From the NCBI RefSeq assembly GCF_022832385.1, contig NZ_JALHLE010000031.1, positions 1 to 55,017 of the forward strand: a stretch of 55,017 bases of DNA, read 5' to 3'. The notes below the pieces were generated by a model, which ran no database searches, was not told where the DNA came from, and was given only the letters and a program-made list of their open reading frames with translations. The stretch comes from Novosphingobium album (ex Hu et al. 2023) (lineage in GTDB: Bacteria; Pseudomonadota; Alphaproteobacteria; Sphingomonadales; Sphingomonadaceae). Both the position numbers and the translations under genes were made by a program. This document shows, in pieces, positions 33,894 through 42,577 of this stretch (the first letter of the stretch is position 1; every line of letters begins with the position of its first letter).

Positions 33894-34496
33894 ATGACCA
33901 TTGCCCTGATGCCGTTGCCCTACGCCCAGGATGCGCTCGAGCCGCACATTTCCGCCAAGACGCTCGAAATCCACCATGGCGCCCACCACAAGACCTATGT
34001 CGACAAGCTCAACGCGGCGATCGACGGCACGGACAACGCGGGCAAGTCGGTCGAAGAAATCAGCAAGTCGGCTTCGGGCCCGCTCTTCAACAACGCCGCG
34101 CAGGTCTACAACCACGGCTTCTACTGGCACTCGCTGAGCCCCGAGAAGACCGCGCCGAGCGAAAGCCTCGCCGCTGCCATCACGGCCGATTTCGGTTCGA
34201 TGGACGCGCTGCTGGAAGCGCTGACCAACGAAGCGGTGAACCACTTCGCGTCGGGCTGGGCCTGGCTGGTCGTCGACGGCGGCAAGCTGAAGGTCATCTC
34301 GACCCATGACGCCGCCACCGCGATCACCTCGGACGTGAACCCGCTGCTCACCGTCGACGTGTGGGAACACGCTTACTACATCGACCAGATGAACAAGCGT
34401 CCGGCCTACGTGAAGGCAGTGCTCGAGAACCTCCTCAACTGGAAGTTCGCCTCGGACAACTTCGACCGCGGTACGGCCTGGACCTACCCGGCCTGA
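33894..34496 (+). CDS. sodB: Superoxide dismutase (Fe type)
   Basis: Converts superoxide to oxygen and hydrogen peroxide in the cytoplasm. The protein has 200 residues with no signal peptide. The four metal ligands are H27 (EIHHGAHHKTYV), H74 (YNHGFYWHS), D155 and H159 (DVWEHAYYID). Residues around the active site (AAQVYNHGFYWHSLSP) are typical of the iron form, though Mn use cannot be excluded. ATG 33894 is the natural family start. A strong terminator follows, so it is monocistronic. Confidence 0.95.
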   Translation: MTIALMPLPYAQDALEPHISAKTLEIHHGAHHKTYVDKLNAAIDGTDNAGKSVEEISKSASGPLFNNAAQVYNHGFYWHSLSPEKTAPSESLAAAITADFGSMDALLEALTNEAVNHFASGWAWLVVDGGKLKVISTHDAATAITSDVNPLLTVDVWEHAYYIDQMNKRPAYVKAVLENLLNWKFASDNFDRGTAWTYPA

Positions 34497-34526
34497 TCCG
34501 GCTTCCGGTCTGCCGGAATTCAAGAG

Positions 34527-34557
34527 CCCCCGTTTCCGGAAGGAAGCGGGGGTTTTT
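34527..34557 (+). terminator. Intrinsic terminator after the superoxide dismutase gene
   Basis: CCCCCGTTTCC pairs with GGAAGCGGGGG (one G-T pair) around the loop GGAA, followed by TTTTT. Confidence 0.9.
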
Positions 34558-34676
34558 ATTGAAGAAATCCCCAAGAGGGGGCTCGATGCAGGAATATGTC
34601 CTGATAGTCGGGATTACAAAAATTTAACCACAATGCAGTCAGTCATTGCCCCCAGCAGAAACGGGGGAATTGTGGC

Positions 34677-36011
34677 GTGTTTCAACTCGAATCCAATATG
34701 TTGTCCGAATTCATCGAAGCCATTGCAACCAGCGTGGCGGTTGTCAGCATAAATGACAAAAAGATTGGATGCGTTGTCAGCTGCAACCAGAATTTCTGCT
34801 CGATGCTGGGCGCGCGGACCGGGGACGTCATTGACCGGCCGCTGCGGGAGTTCATTCCGCGGTACGCCAGGAAGGAATTCGAACTGCACCTGACCGAGTG
34901 CATCGAAAAATCGTTCACGCTGGAATTCATCCAGCCGTTCGATCTGGACGGCACGACGCGGTGGTGGAGAGTCATCATGCACCCCGTGCTCGACAACACG
35001 AAGGAAGCTGCGTCCATCCTTCTGACGTGTATCGACGTCAGCGAGAAGATGGTGCTGGAGAACGACCTGCGCGCGGCGAATTCCCGCCTCTCCTCGATCA
35101 TTCAGTCGGCCTATGATGGCATCGTGACGATCGACAGCAACCAGATGATCAAGATCTTCAACGCGTCCGCCGAGGAAATGTTCGGCTACGATGCGGACGA
35201 GATCATCGGCAAGCACATCTCGACGCTCATTCCCCACAGGTTCCACGAACGGCATGATGAGCACCTGAAGAAGTTCAATTCCTCGCCGATCCGATCGCGC
35301 CAGATGTTCGAACGGGGCGGGCGGATCACCGGCGTGACCAGCGATGGCGCCGAATTCCCGGTAGAAATCTCGATCGCGAAGATCGACGTCGATGGTGAAA
35401 CCGAATACACGGCGGTCGTGCGGGATATCTCGGAGCGTGCCCGCCTGATCGATCAGTTGCAGGAGCAGGCCACGGTCGATGCCCTGACCGGCCTGATCAA
35501 CCGGCGGTCATTCCATGAACGGGCAACCGAACACATCGCCTTGGCGCACCGCCACGGCAATCCGCTGTCGCTGCTGATGATCGACATCGACAAGTTCAAG
35601 CAGATCAACGACACTTTTGGCCATGCGGCAGGTGACCGGGTCCTGCAGGCGATGGCGGCGTCCGGCGCAGGGTGTCTGCGGAAATCGGATTTCTTCGCCC
35701 GACTTGGCGGCGAGGAGTTCGCGATCCTCATGCCGATGACCGATCGGGACGAAGCGGCCAGGGTCGGCGAACGGATGCGCAGCACCATTGCGAATGCCGC
35801 CTTCGAATTCGATTGGATGGGGCAGGAACCCATTCCCTTCACGGTCAGTATCGGTGTCGACAAGTTGCAGGACGACGAGATCGCGATCGACAACGCCCTG
35901 AAGCGTGCGGACAGTGCGCTCTATGAAGCCAAGCGCGGGGGCCGTAACTGCATCAAGGTCTGGGGAGCCGATCAGCCCGGGGAAGCGGGGGCTGAACAGA
36001 AGGCGGCATAG
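34677..36011 (+). CDS. PAS-PAS-GGDEF diguanylate cyclase
   Basis: A cytoplasmic signalling protein of 444 residues. Two PAS domains (about 10-125 and 133-260, the second with FGYDADEIIGKHISTLIP and a PAC-type ending VVRDISERA) are followed by a GGDEF domain (270-430). The active site is GGEEF at 344-348, so cyclic-di-GMP synthesis is expected, and the inhibitory I-site RxxD is present as RKSD (335-338), the normal five residues upstream. The PAS ligand is unknown. The start is GTG 34677 or ATG 34698. Confidence 0.9.
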   Translation: MFQLESNMLSEFIEAIATSVAVVSINDKKIGCVVSCNQNFCSMLGARTGDVIDRPLREFIPRYARKEFELHLTECIEKSFTLEFIQPFDLDGTTRWWRVIMHPVLDNTKEAASILLTCIDVSEKMVLENDLRAANSRLSSIIQSAYDGIVTIDSNQMIKIFNASAEEMFGYDADEIIGKHISTLIPHRFHERHDEHLKKFNSSPIRSRQMFERGGRITGVTSDGAEFPVEISIAKIDVDGETEYTAVVRDISERARLIDQLQEQATVDALTGLINRRSFHERATEHIALAHRHGNPLSLLMIDIDKFKQINDTFGHAAGDRVLQAMAASGAGCLRKSDFFARLGGEEFAILMPMTDRDEAARVGERMRSTIANAAFEFDWMGQEPIPFTVSIGVDKLQDDEIAIDNALKRADSALYEAKRGGRNCIKVWGADQPGEAGAEQKAA

Positions 36012-36180
36012 CCCGGCTATCCGTGCGCCGGAACTGATATCGGGTCAGGCTGCGCTTTTTTGACCGCGACGGAATTTGTCGTGGGCGCTGCGGTGCCCGC
36101 TCGTCCGGGATTGTGCACCTGCGAACAAGCTGTCATCCCCGCTGTCCGGCAACGAGGGCAGGCAGGACAGGGGCAGGTTC

Positions 36181-37350
36181 GTGAATCGCGGGTGGATCAC
36201 ACTGGGGCTGGTCGTGGGCAGCACGATCGTGGGGCTGATGGGCACGGACCTCGTCTTGCCTGCCGTGCCCGGCCTGCCCGAAGCGCTGGGTGGCGATCCG
36301 GCGCAGGCGCAACTGGTGCTGGCGGCCTATGTCGGCGGTTCGTGCCTCGGCCTGCTGGGCTACGGCGTGCTGGGCGACCGGGTAGCGACCGCGCGCCTGT
36401 TCATCGCTTCGCTCTTCGCCACAGCGCTGCTGTCGGTGGCCTGCGCGCTGGCGCCGTCGATGGAGGCATTGATCACGCTGCGCGCGGTGCAGGGGCTGGT
36501 GGCATCGGGACCCGCGGTCTTCGCGCCCGGCATCGTCAACGCCATGTTCCGGGAAGAGGACGCGGTGCGTGCGATCGGTGTGCTCGGCAGCATCGAATCT
36601 CTGGCTCCCGCGCTGGCGCCAGTCGCCGGAGCCGCGCTGCTGACCCTTGGCGGATGGCATCTCAATTTCGAAGTCATGGCTGCCACGGCGGCGCTGCTGG
36701 GCGTTCTGCTGCTCGCATCGGGCGGGGTGCCGCAAGTGCGCCGCCGGGGGAAGGGCAGCTTCGTAGCCCTGCTGCGCGATGCGACGTTCCTGCGCTATGC
36801 GCTGAGCCAGGCGTTGGTGCTGGGCGGGTTGCTGGTCTTTGTGTTCGGGATGCCCACGGTCTTCGTGCGCGTCCATGGCGGCACGCTGACCGACTTCATC
36901 GTGATGCAGGCCTGCGGCATCGTCACGTTCATGGTCGCGGCCAATTTCGCCACGCGGGCCGTGCGCCGCCACGGCGTGGAGCAGGTCATCGCCGCAGGCA
37001 CATGGCTCGCGCTGGCAGGCGCGCTGGCGCAATTCCTCTATGCACTGACGGGCGGGACGTCCGCGCTGGTGATCACCGCGCTGTTCGTGCCGGTCAACAC
37101 CGGGCTCGGCCTGCGCGGGCCGCCGGGGTTCTTCCGGGCGATCCTTGCCGCGCACGGCGACGATGCCCGCGCCAGCGCGCTGGTGATCCTGTTCGTGCTC
37201 GGCGCGGCGGCGGTGGGCACGGCGCTGGTCTCGCCGTGGATCGAACTGGGCAGCGCGCCGGTCGCGGGTGCGGCGCTGGCGTTCCACGCGGTCTCGACGT
37301 TGTGCCTTGTGCTGCTGCCGAAGCTGCGCGAGGGGGCCGCCGCGGCCTGA
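36181..37350 (+). CDS. MFS exporter, Bcr/CflA-like
   Basis: A drug/proton-antiporter-type major facilitator of 389 residues with about 12 helices. Visible are the D-L-V-L-P-A-V-P motif of the first helix (GTDLVLPAVPGLPEAL), the loop-2 GYGVLGDRVATAR and motif-C-like GSIESLAPALAPVAGAAL in helix 5, as in Bcr/CflA-type exporters. It probably exports a small toxic compound. The GTG at 36181 is chosen because the preceding sequence is not typical and GGGGCAGG lies upstream. It is convergent with ecfG (12-base gap). Confidence 0.85.
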   Translation: MNRGWITLGLVVGSTIVGLMGTDLVLPAVPGLPEALGGDPAQAQLVLAAYVGGSCLGLLGYGVLGDRVATARLFIASLFATALLSVACALAPSMEALITLRAVQGLVASGPAVFAPGIVNAMFREEDAVRAIGVLGSIESLAPALAPVAGAALLTLGGWHLNFEVMAATAALLGVLLLASGGVPQVRRRGKGSFVALLRDATFLRYALSQALVLGGLLVFVFGMPTVFVRVHGGTLTDFIVMQACGIVTFMVAANFATRAVRRHGVEQVIAAGTWLALAGALAQFLYALTGGTSALVITALFVPVNTGLGLRGPPGFFRAILAAHGDDARASALVILFVLGAAAVGTALVSPWIELGSAPVAGAALAFHAVSTLCLVLLPKLREGAAAA

Positions 37351-37362
37351 CCGGGCAACCGT

Positions 37363-37911
37363 TCAGCCGCGCCGCGCCGTCAGTGCCGGCGGTTCGCTTT
37401 CGAGAATTCGCGCCAGTTCCGCCCTTGCGCGGGCGACGCGGCTTTTCATGGTGCCGACCGGACACCCGGCGATCCCGGCGGCTTCCTCATAGCTGAAGCC
37501 CGACGCGCCCACGAGCAGCACCGCCTCTCGGCGCTCGGCGGCAAGCTGGTGCAGCGCGTGCTCCATGTCATCGAGATGGAGCGGGGCTTCCTGATCGGCG
37601 TCCATCACCAGCATCCGCTCTGCTGCCCCGTCGTCGAGGTCGGTCTGACGCCGGCTGCGGCGCAGTTCGGACAGGTAGTGGTTGCGCAGGATCGCGAATG
37701 TCCAGGCGCGCATGTTGGTGCCGGTCTGATAGCGTTCTCGCGCGGTCCAGGCCTTCACTGCGGTTTCCTGCACCAGATCGTCCGCGAAGTCGGGGCGCCC
37801 GCACAGGCCGCGGGCAAAGGCGCGCAAGTGAGGCAGGACGGAGAGCAGTTCCTTGCGGAAGGCCTCGTCCGCCGGACTGGGTGCGATCCGGTCAGGCATC
37901 GCCGCTGTCAT
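37363..37911 (-). CDS. ecfG: EcfG-type general stress sigma factor
   Basis: An ECF sigma factor of 182 residues. Region 2 has HLRAFARGLCG, ADDLVQETAVKAW and MRAWTFAILRNHYL; region 4 has EAVLLVGASGFSYEEAAGIAGCPVGTMKSRVARARAEL. It directs RNA polymerase to GGAAC-N16/17-CGTT promoters. Its start overlaps the upstream nepR by 20 bases, the standard anti-sigma/sigma arrangement, and NepR would hold it inactive until PhyR is phosphorylated. ATG 37911 and ATG 37899 are both possible. Confidence 0.92.
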   Translation of the reverse strand: MTAAMPDRIAPSPADEAFRKELLSVLPHLRAFARGLCGRPDFADDLVQETAVKAWTARERYQTGTNMRAWTFAILRNHYLSELRRSRRQTDLDDGAAERMLVMDADQEAPLHLDDMEHALHQLAAERREAVLLVGASGFSYEEAAGIAGCPVGTMKSRVARARAELARILESEPPALTARRG

Positions 37912-38089
37912 CCAGCTTTCTCAGGAGATCCTGAAAGCTGTCCGGCAGCGGCTCTTCGACCACGGAGTTGTAGAGCTTTCGCAACCCAGACGCCCAACCC
38001 GGTTCGCCGTCCTTCGGCGGCGTCTCGATGCCGGGTGGCAGACCCTGCACTTTCCCGGATGGCTTACGTCCATTGGGTCGATTCAACAC
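37892..38089 (-). CDS. nepR: NepR anti-sigma factor
   Basis: A 65-residue protein with the NepR core LRKLYNSVVEEPLPDSF followed by QDLLRKLD. NepR binds EcfG in the unstressed cell; phosphorylated PhyR pulls it off with its sigma-like domain. The start is GTG 38089 (TTG 38086 is an alternative, both close to GGGAG). It overlaps ecfG and is transcribed with it from the bidirectional EcfG site at 38205-38231. Confidence 0.9.
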   Translation of the reverse strand: MLNRPNGRKPSGKVQGLPPGIETPPKDGEPGWASGLRKLYNSVVEEPLPDSFQDLLRKLDDSGDA

Positions 38090-38204
38090 AAGCTCCCTTT
38101 CGCCGGCTACCCTTGCTGAGAGAGGGGCGGCCGGTCAAGTCCGTCGCAGCCGCTCGTCCCGGCGGGGAACAGGGCGGCGTGCCATGACAATACTGTTCGA
38201 GCAT

Positions 38205-38231
38205 GGAACAATTAACCGGCTGCAAGGTTCC
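38205..38231. promoter_or_regulatory. Symmetric EcfG promoter between nepR-ecfG and the histidine kinase
   Basis: GGAAC (38205-38209) and GTTCC (38227-38231) are 17 bases apart, so both strands read GGAAC-N17-GTT. On the plus strand the -10 is GGTT at 38226-38229, towards the kinase. On the minus strand it is TGTT at 38210-38207, towards nepR. Each is one base off the CGTT consensus, but the GTT core and spacing fit. Confidence 0.65.
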
Positions 38232-38313
38232 CCCGAATGCAAAGTGTTGCCATAGGGGCTTCAGGGCGCGCGGGACGGCGTTCTGGCGGCGTCAGGAGAC
38301 GGGAAAGTGTGGG

Positions 38314-39993
38314 GTGATTGATCAGGCGCTTCTGGACCGGGTGCAGAAGCAGTCGTGGTTCCACAAGTATCCGCGCGGCTGGCCGTTCCTGCTGTTCCTG
38401 ATCGCCAGCATCACCACGGCTGTCTCGGTGATGGCGATCGAACGGGCGGATCACAAGACGCGCGAGGTGGAGCTCGACCGCAACCTCACCGAAATCGCCT
38501 CGGCCCTCCAGCGCCGCGTGACCGAGAACATCGCCCTGCTCCGGGCCGGGGCTGCGCTGTTCGCCACCCAGCCGGAAGTGACGGAGCAGCAGTTCAGCGA
38601 ATTCGCCGACGATCTTCAGGGGGACGGCAAGCTTTACGGTTCGCTGGGCATGGGCTGGGCGCCGCTGGTTCCGGTGCGCGATCTCGCGAGTTTCGAGGAT
38701 GACGTCCACGATGCCGGGCAGCCCGACTTCCTGACCTATCCCTATCCGCGCCGCGATGCCGACTATGCGACGCCGATCGTGTACCTGCAGCCCGGCACGT
38801 CGAACAACCGCCTCGCGATCGGCTTCGACATGTTCTCCGAGCCGGTGCGCCGGGCGGCCATGCAGAAGGCGATGGAACTGGGGCGCCCCGTTTCCTCGGG
38901 CAAGGTCCACCTCGTTCAGGACAAGGCCGATCCCGGCGCGGCCGGTTTCCTCATCTACATGCCGGTGGAAACGGGCGAGGGGGGGCGCCATCGTGTGAAG
39001 GGGTTCGTTTACAGCCCCTTCCGCGCGGACAATTTCCTCAATTCGGCCGGGGAACTCTATCGCAACAACCGCATCGAGGTTTCGGTCTACGATGGCTCCG
39101 TGTCCCCCGACAACTTGCTGGCCGAGCAGCGCGTCGAGGGCATGAGCGGTTCGACAATGGAACGGCGAATCGACGTGGGCAATCATTCGTGGATCGTGCA
39201 GGTCAATGACAAGAAGACCGGTGTCCTGTCCGCGCTCTCGCGGATCACCCTGTTTTTCGGAGCGCTGGCCTCGCTGATGGTCATGGCGATCGGCCGCCTC
39301 ATCACCAAGCGGGCTGCCGAGGACCGGCGGGTGCTGGAATGGCTCACCAACCAGGCCTCGATCCGCGATTCGCTGACGCGCGAATTGAACCACCGGGTCA
39401 AGAATACGCTGGCCAACGTGCTGTCGATAGCCGCCCTGACCCGCCGCCGGGCGACGGACATCGACGATTTCACCGAAAGCCTGACCGCACGCATCCGGGC
39501 GCTTTCGGCAACGCACGACCTGCTGTCGCAGTCAGATTGGGGCAACGCTGCGATCGGGGATATCGTCCGCTCCGAACTCGCGCCCTACATGGGCGGGAAC
39601 GAAAGCCTCGTCGAAATGGCCGGTCCCGATATCAAGCTGGCGCCCAACGATGCGATGTCGCTGGGGCTGGCGATTCATGAACTGGCGACGAATGCCGCCA
39701 AGTACGGGGCCCTCAGCACGATCAAGGGACGCATCTACGTCCACTGGGCGCTGTTGTCGCCCGATCTCGCGGAAATCCACTGGCGGGAGGAGGGCGGGCC
39801 TCCGGTCCGCGAACCGGCCAAGCGCGGTTTCGGGCGCGACCTGATCGAAAAGATCGTCGCGCACGAGCTCAACTCCGAGGTCGATCTCAGGTTCAATCCG
39901 GCCGGTGTCGAGTGCAGCCTCAAGATGCCCGTCAGGGCTACCCGGGAGTTCAGTTTGCGGGCCGGACGAGGTGTGAGATCCCTGTTCTCGTGA
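38314..39993 (+). CDS. CHASE-domain HWE histidine kinase
   Basis: A membrane sensor kinase of 559 residues. TM1 at about 24-42, a periplasmic CHASE domain (about 75-230, with DFLTYPYPRRDADYATP), TM2 at 308-330, then the HWE-type kinase: phospho-acceptor H360 in RELNHRVKNTLANVL, an N-box with IHELATNAAKYGALS and the WxE-type IHWREEGG. HWE kinases commonly phosphorylate PhyR, so this is the likely PhyK-type sensor of the local stress locus. The CHASE ligand is unknown. GTG 38314 is chosen because the promoter lies at 38205-38231; an earlier start would precede it. Confidence 0.87.
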   Translation: MIDQALLDRVQKQSWFHKYPRGWPFLLFLIASITTAVSVMAIERADHKTREVELDRNLTEIASALQRRVTENIALLRAGAALFATQPEVTEQQFSEFADDLQGDGKLYGSLGMGWAPLVPVRDLASFEDDVHDAGQPDFLTYPYPRRDADYATPIVYLQPGTSNNRLAIGFDMFSEPVRRAAMQKAMELGRPVSSGKVHLVQDKADPGAAGFLIYMPVETGEGGRHRVKGFVYSPFRADNFLNSAGELYRNNRIEVSVYDGSVSPDNLLAEQRVEGMSGSTMERRIDVGNHSWIVQVNDKKTGVLSALSRITLFFGALASLMVMAIGRLITKRAAEDRRVLEWLTNQASIRDSLTRELNHRVKNTLANVLSIAALTRRRATDIDDFTESLTARIRALSATHDLLSQSDWGNAAIGDIVRSELAPYMGGNESLVEMAGPDIKLAPNDAMSLGLAIHELATNAAKYGALSTIKGRIYVHWALLSPDLAEIHWREEGGPPVREPAKRGFGRDLIEKIVAHELNSEVDLRFNPAGVECSLKMPVRATREFSLRAGRGVRSLFS

Positions 39994-40154
39994 CAGGCCC
40001 CGGGATCTATGGGGCAGGGTAAATACCTAAAGTACGACGATTATTTTGATGTATACGTGAATATACCTATATGTGTCTTGCATGATCGCAAATGGTGCAA
40101 TGTCAAAAGGGCGGTGGGGGCCGTTGAACATCGTGATCTAGGAGCGAATAGCCC

Positions 40155-40571
40155 ATGGCATCCCCCCCACGCATTGCCGAGTGGCTCAACGAAGTCGACA
40201 ATATCGCCCTTTCGTCGACCGTGGCATGCCCCGAGGCAGAAGCCGGATATGTTCGTGCGATGGGCAAGCTCATGCGCATGCGCCCTGAAGGCCTTGGCGG
40301 CGCAAGCCTGACTGCCAAGGGCGAAGCCGACGTTCTGCGTGCCGTCATGGCGGGTGCCTTCGAAACGGCGGCGCTGCGCCTGCTTCCCTACGACGCGCGA
40401 GTCATGACCTCTACGTCCGGATCGGGCCATCACATGGCGACCGTGCGGCTGAGCAGACAGCGCCGCGAATCGACGTCATCGGGCAGCACTTTCGCGCTGG
40501 CTCTTGTAAGTGCCCTCGCACTCGCGGCCGTTGATCACTATCACGAACTGGCGGGAACCCTGCCTGGCTGA
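40155..40571 (+). CDS. Hypothetical protein in the stress locus
   Basis: A 138-residue protein that I do not recognise. The middle is Met/Arg/Leu-rich (YVRAMGKLMRMRPEGLGG) and the C-terminus has one hydrophobic stretch (TFALALVSALALAAV). AGGAG lies ten bases before the ATG. The AT-rich region upstream, with GTATA...TATAC, is unusual for this DNA. Its place between the kinase and phyR suggests a stress-linked role. Confidence 0.5.
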   Translation: MASPPRIAEWLNEVDNIALSSTVACPEAEAGYVRAMGKLMRMRPEGLGGASLTAKGEADVLRAVMAGAFETAALRLLPYDARVMTSTSGSGHHMATVRLSRQRRESTSSGSTFALALVSALALAAVDHYHELAGTLPG

Positions 40572-40633
40572 TCGCGTCGGACCCGAGAAGGGCCCGACCG
40601 TCATCTCATCCTCCGCCGTTTGCCCCGCAGGCC

Positions 40634-41428
40634 TCACTCCATCGGCTTGCTCGATCCGAAGAACAGTGCCTGGCTGATCGCCGCGCGGACCGTTACTTCC
40701 TGGAACGGTTTCGTCACGAGGTAGGTGGGCTCCGGACGCTCCCCGGTCAGCAGGCGCTCGGGGTAGGCGGTGATGAAGATCACCGGCACATCGCCGAATT
40801 TCATCAGGTCTTCCACGGCATCGATTCCCGAACTGCCATCGGCGAGCTGGATGTCGGCGAGGACAAGGCCGGCGGGCGAGCGCTCGAAGATGTCCACTGC
40901 CTGCGAGCGCGTCGCTGCCGTGCCGACCACGGCGTGCCCGAGATCGCCGACGAGGCTTTCCAGCTGCATCGAAATCAGCGGTTCGTCCTCGATGATCAGG
41001 ACCCTCGTCTTGCTCTCGTTCTCGATTTCGGCGATCGCCTGAGCCACCAGTGCGTCGGCCTCGTCGGGTGAAACGCCCAGGATCCGGGCAGTTTCCTCGC
41101 GAGAGAATTCTTCCACGGTGGATAGCAGCAGGGCCTGCCGGTGCGCCGGGGCGATCGTTGCGAGGCGCGTCCGGGCGGCCTGTTCGTGCGAGTCTCCGCC
41201 GCTTTCCAGCTGCGCGTTCTCGACATGGCCCGTCGTCCAGATGCGGGTGAAGGCGGCGTAGAGCGCGGCGCGGCTGTGCGCGATCTCGTCGCGCAGGTCG
41301 CGATCAGCAAGCGCGGCTTCCAGTGTGGCCCGCACATAGGCGTCGCCCGAATGCTGCGTACCGGTCAAGGCGCGGGCATAGCGGCGCAGATACGGGAGTT
41401 GGAGGGCAATCTGGTCTGAGACGGACAT
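40634..41428 (-). CDS. phyR: PhyR response regulator (sigma-like output)
   Basis: The 264-residue partner-switch regulator. Residues 1-135 form the sigma-like domain that mimics EcfG and binds NepR (LQLPYLRRYARALTGTQHSG, then EEFSREETARILGVSPDEADALV). Residues 140-260 are the receiver, with E147/D148, phospho-acceptor D192 (LADIQLADG), T220 and K240. When phosphorylated it opens and sequesters NepR, freeing EcfG. AGAGGA precedes the ATG. I see no EcfG site directly upstream on this strand. Confidence 0.94.
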   Translation of the reverse strand: MSVSDQIALQLPYLRRYARALTGTQHSGDAYVRATLEAALADRDLRDEIAHSRAALYAAFTRIWTTGHVENAQLESGGDSHEQAARTRLATIAPAHRQALLLSTVEEFSREETARILGVSPDEADALVAQAIAEIENESKTRVLIIEDEPLISMQLESLVGDLGHAVVGTAATRSQAVDIFERSPAGLVLADIQLADGSSGIDAVEDLMKFGDVPVIFITAYPERLLTGERPEPTYLVTKPFQEVTVRAAISQALFFGSSKPME

Positions 41429-41567
41429 GGAAATTCCTCTGGCCTTTGGGTCAGGCGCACACTTTCGCTTGGTCAGGGCGCAAGGTGCCTGTCCTATGAT
41501 CTAAATGATCTGAATGGCAGGTGGATGCAGGGCAACCGGAAAATTTTTCGCGGTTTCGCTTTTAGCG

Positions 41568-41592
41568 GGAACCAAATTCATTCCTCCACGTT
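41568..41592 (+). promoter_or_regulatory. EcfG promoter (distal)
   Basis: GGAAC at 41568-41572, 16-base spacer, CGTT at 41589-41592: exact consensus. A transcript would start near 41600, 287 bases before the second sigma gene, right at a stem-loop-rich stretch. Confidence 0.7.
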
Positions 41593-41599
41593 TGCCCGG

Positions 41600-41695
41600 T
41601 ATCACCACTGGTCCCCCAACCACCCCCCGCACCCGGTGGTGACCCGATCCCGGAGGCCCCCGACGGTTTCAAGAGCCGTCGGGGGCCTCAAAGTT
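41600..41695 (+). ncRNA. Candidate stress-induced small RNA with C-rich loop
   Basis: Starting about eight bases after a consensus EcfG promoter, the sequence can fold into two hairpins. The first pairs TCACCAC (41602-41608) with GTGGTGA (41636-41642) and exposes an 18-base loop made almost only of C (CCCCCAACCACCCCCCGC), which could pair with ribosome-binding sites. The second is a perfect 14-bp stem (41653-41666 with 41676-41689) that could end transcription, although only AAAGTTTC follows and not a real T-run. The layout recalls GsrN, the sigma-T-dependent RNA of Caulobacter, but homology is not claimed. It may instead be part of a long 5' leader. Confidence 0.4.
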
Positions 41696-41827
41696 TCTGG
41701 CGCACACTTGTTCCCGCACGGCCCGCATATTTTTCACACTCGCCCGGAGGATTGCCCGGTCGCGGCCCGCCGGGCCGGATATCAGCCCGTTCTCAGTATC
41801 TTGCGTGCCACGTGTCGAAATTTGCCG

Positions 41828-41853
41828 GGAACCATTTCAGCGCAGTCGGCGTT
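41828..41853 (+). promoter_or_regulatory. EcfG promoter (proximal) of the second sigma gene
   Basis: GGAAC at 41828-41832, 17-base spacer, CGTT at 41850-41853. The start codon is at 41887, with GGAGGA between. This suggests that the sigma gene is under EcfG-type control, perhaps its own. Confidence 0.75.
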
Positions 41854-41886
41854 AGCGCTGCATCTGGTTAGAATGGAGGATAACGC

Positions 41887-42537
41887 ATGACCGCAGCATC
41901 CGAAGCGGGAGTCCAGACCGATCCGGCGCCCGCAAAGGCATTGGGCGACCGGAAATTCAAGCAGGCTCTCGCCGACGTCGCACCACACCTGCGCGCCTTT
42001 GCCCGAGGTCTGTGCGGCGACCGCGACAGGGCCGATGATCTTGCTCAGGAAGCCATGCTGCGCGCCTGGGCTGCGCGGGACCGTTATGCAGCCGGCACGA
42101 ACTTCAAGGCCTGGACTTTCACGATTCTGCGCAACCATTTCTACAGCGAGACGCGCCGCGCGCGCTTTCACGGCGAATATGATGAAGTGGCTGCAGAGCG
42201 TATCCTCTGCGCGGATGCCGGCCAGGAAAGCGCCATAGAACTTGCCGATGTGATCCGCGCGTTGACCGCGATCCCGGAAAGCTACCGCGAGGCACTCGTG
42301 CTCGTCGCTGCCGGAAACCTCTCCTACGAGGAGATCGCCGAAATCTGTGGTGTCGCGCTCGGCACCGTGAAAAGCCGCATCTGCCGCGCGCGTGCGATGC
42401 TGCTCAACATCATCGAGTCGGGCCAGCTCCCCGATTTCCGCCACAGCTTCGTCCTCAACGGCGAGGCGATCGACGCCTTCTTTGCGGAACTGGGCAAGAT
42501 CGCGAACTATGATGGCGACGCCAGAGCGGCCGCCTGA
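41887..42537 (+). CDS. Second EcfG-like ECF sigma factor
   Basis: A 216-residue ECF sigma factor closely resembling the ecfG product upstream: HLRAFARGLCGDRDRADDLA, FKAWTFTILRNHFYSETRR and YREALVLVAAGNLSYEEIAEI followed by GTVKSRICRARAML. It carries about 35 extra C-terminal residues (DFRHSFVLNGEAIDAFF) not seen in the first copy. No second nepR lies beside it. Two EcfG genes are known from other sphingomonads, where one acts as the main factor. GGAGGA before the ATG supports the start. Confidence 0.9.
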   Translation: MTAASEAGVQTDPAPAKALGDRKFKQALADVAPHLRAFARGLCGDRDRADDLAQEAMLRAWAARDRYAAGTNFKAWTFTILRNHFYSETRRARFHGEYDEVAAERILCADAGQESAIELADVIRALTAIPESYREALVLVAAGNLSYEEIAEICGVALGTVKSRICRARAMLLNIIESGQLPDFRHSFVLNGEAIDAFFAELGKIANYDGDARAAA

Positions 42538-42577
42538 CGCCTAGCATAAGGAATACGGTGCCTTGGGTGCTGCATTG

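Larger units (their letters stand above)
41429..41886. other. 458-base intergenic region between phyR and the second ecfG
   Basis: It holds two plus-strand EcfG promoters (41568-41592 and 41828-41853), a C-rich stem-loop and a 14-bp hairpin (41653-41689), all listed separately. No protein gene is supported. Confidence 0.6.

Noticed and set aside
38212..39516. A 434-codon frame antisense to the HWE kinase gene
   Set aside because: It overlaps the kinase gene, whose motifs are unmistakable; the antisense product shows no domain.
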